In this document: piece by piece, positions 63,639-64,000 of the stretch
How positions within the stretch are numbered: the first letter of the stretch is position 1
Layout of the letters: the number at the start of each line of letters is the position of its first letter
NCBI RefSeq assembly: GCF_016650635.1
Contig: NZ_JAEKFI010000001.1
Coordinates: 248,001-312,000 of the forward strand
From: Pseudomonas sp. TH43
GTDB lineage: Bacteria > Pseudomonadota > Gammaproteobacteria > Pseudomonadales > Pseudomonadaceae
Reading direction: 5' to 3'
DNA length: 64,000 bases
Translations under genes and position numbers: made by a program
Notes under the pieces: model-generated
The model's database searches: none
What the model was told of the DNA's origin: nothing
Seen by the model: the letters and a program-made list of their open reading frames with translations, nothing else

Positions 63639-64000
63639 ATGTCTGCGAGCGGTGCCCTGCGTTTACCTTCCATTGATGGTTTATTGCGTCATCCCGCCTG
63701 TTTGCCGTTGGCCGAGCGTTACGGACGTGAGGCGTTGTTGGCGTGCCTGCGGCAACTGCTTGATGAACTGCGCCCTGGCGTGTTGAACGGGCAGTTGTGC
63801 GCAGTGGAAGTCAGCGCCGAAGTGCTCGCCGGCCGCGTCGGTGAGCGCCTTGCCCAGCAACAGCGCAGCCATGTGCGGCGGGTGTTCAACCTGACTGGCA
63901 CGGTGCTGCACACCAACCTTGGTCGGGCCTTGCTGCCCGAAGAAGCCATCGAAGCGGTGCAAATGGCCGCACGTTATCCGCTCAATCTGGAATTCGATCT
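63639..64000 (+). CDS. selA: L-seryl-tRNA(Sec) selenium transferase SelA (partial, runs off the window)
   Basis: An open frame runs from ATG 63639 to the window edge (about 120 codons, no stop). The translation begins [19 protein letters not shown] and contains [20 protein letters not shown] and a C-terminal [18 protein letters not shown], all typical of the SelA N-terminus ([14 protein letters not shown]). SelA converts Ser-tRNA(Sec) to Sec-tRNA(Sec) with PLP and selenophosphate. GGGAG lies 6 nt before the start. It follows fdhE by 49 nt, so it probably belongs to the same operon, linking the Sec enzyme to its tRNA modification. Confidence 0.95.
   Translation, partial: MSASGALRLPSIDGLLRHPACLPLAERYGREALLACLRQLLDELRPGVLNGQLCAVEVSAEVLAGRVGERLAQQQRSHVRRVFNLTGTVLHTNLGRALLPEEAIEAVQMAARYPLNLEFD

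Overview
The window looks like part of a Pseudomonas chromosome from the fluorescens group. GC is high, and the aprA-inh-aprDEF / autotransporter protease / polyurethanase-lipase locus, a DUF1652 protein, a YgdI/YgdR lipoprotein and abundant REP-type palindromes all fit that assignment. No phage, IS element, CRISPR array, tRNA or rRNA was found.

Region 1 (about 1-11,900) is an accessory catabolic cluster. It holds two imine-reductase-like dehydrogenases, two SDR oxidoreductases, an NCS1 permease with a tiny membrane protein translated just before it, a chemoreceptor, a small cupin enzyme, a DJ-1/PfpI protein, an acetoacetate-decarboxylase-family enzyme, a TetR regulator and an AraC regulator whose DNA-binding domain resembles XylS/BenR. 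Five intergenic sites of the form TGCC-N6-GGNTA each point at the start of one of its transcription units, which suggests one AraC-controlled regulon. The substrate is unknown; the permease family and the imine reductases hint at a nitrogen-containing compound.

Region 2 (about 12,000-24,000) is mixed: a LysR regulator divergent from a quinone-reductase-like enzyme, an unrecognised 488-aa protein with a MocR-type regulator, phosphoglucomutase, a pirin, a UvrD-type helicase and a DUF1652 protein. Region 3 (23,500-27,300) is a polyamine-type uptake/oxidation module: a SnoaL-AraC regulator, an FAD amine oxidase, a cupin and a periplasmic binding protein.

Region 4 (27,800-45,300) is an extracellular hydrolase island. 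It contains alkaline metalloprotease AprA, its inhibitor, the type I exporter AprDEF, two tandem subtilisin autotransporters, and two RTX family I.3 lipases matching the PueB/PueA polyurethanases. The exporter presumably secretes AprA and both lipases. A candidate RsmA/CsrA site overlaps the aprA ribosome binding site.

Region 5 (45,400-57,700) holds a lipoprotein, a bacterial FAN1-type VRR-NUC nuclease overlapping a nuclease-XPD-like helicase (a likely DNA repair pair), a zeta-toxin-like kinase without a visible antitoxin, a PAS hybrid histidine kinase, a membrane protein, a Na+/H+ antiporter, an SDR and a PatB-type C-S lyase.

Region 6 (57,980-64,000) encodes a selenocysteine-containing respiratory formate dehydrogenase. 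The alpha subunit reads through an in-frame UGA followed by a clear SECIS hairpin. The beta and gamma subunits, FdhE and the start of selA follow in one operon, so the enzyme and part of the selenocysteine machinery are co-encoded.
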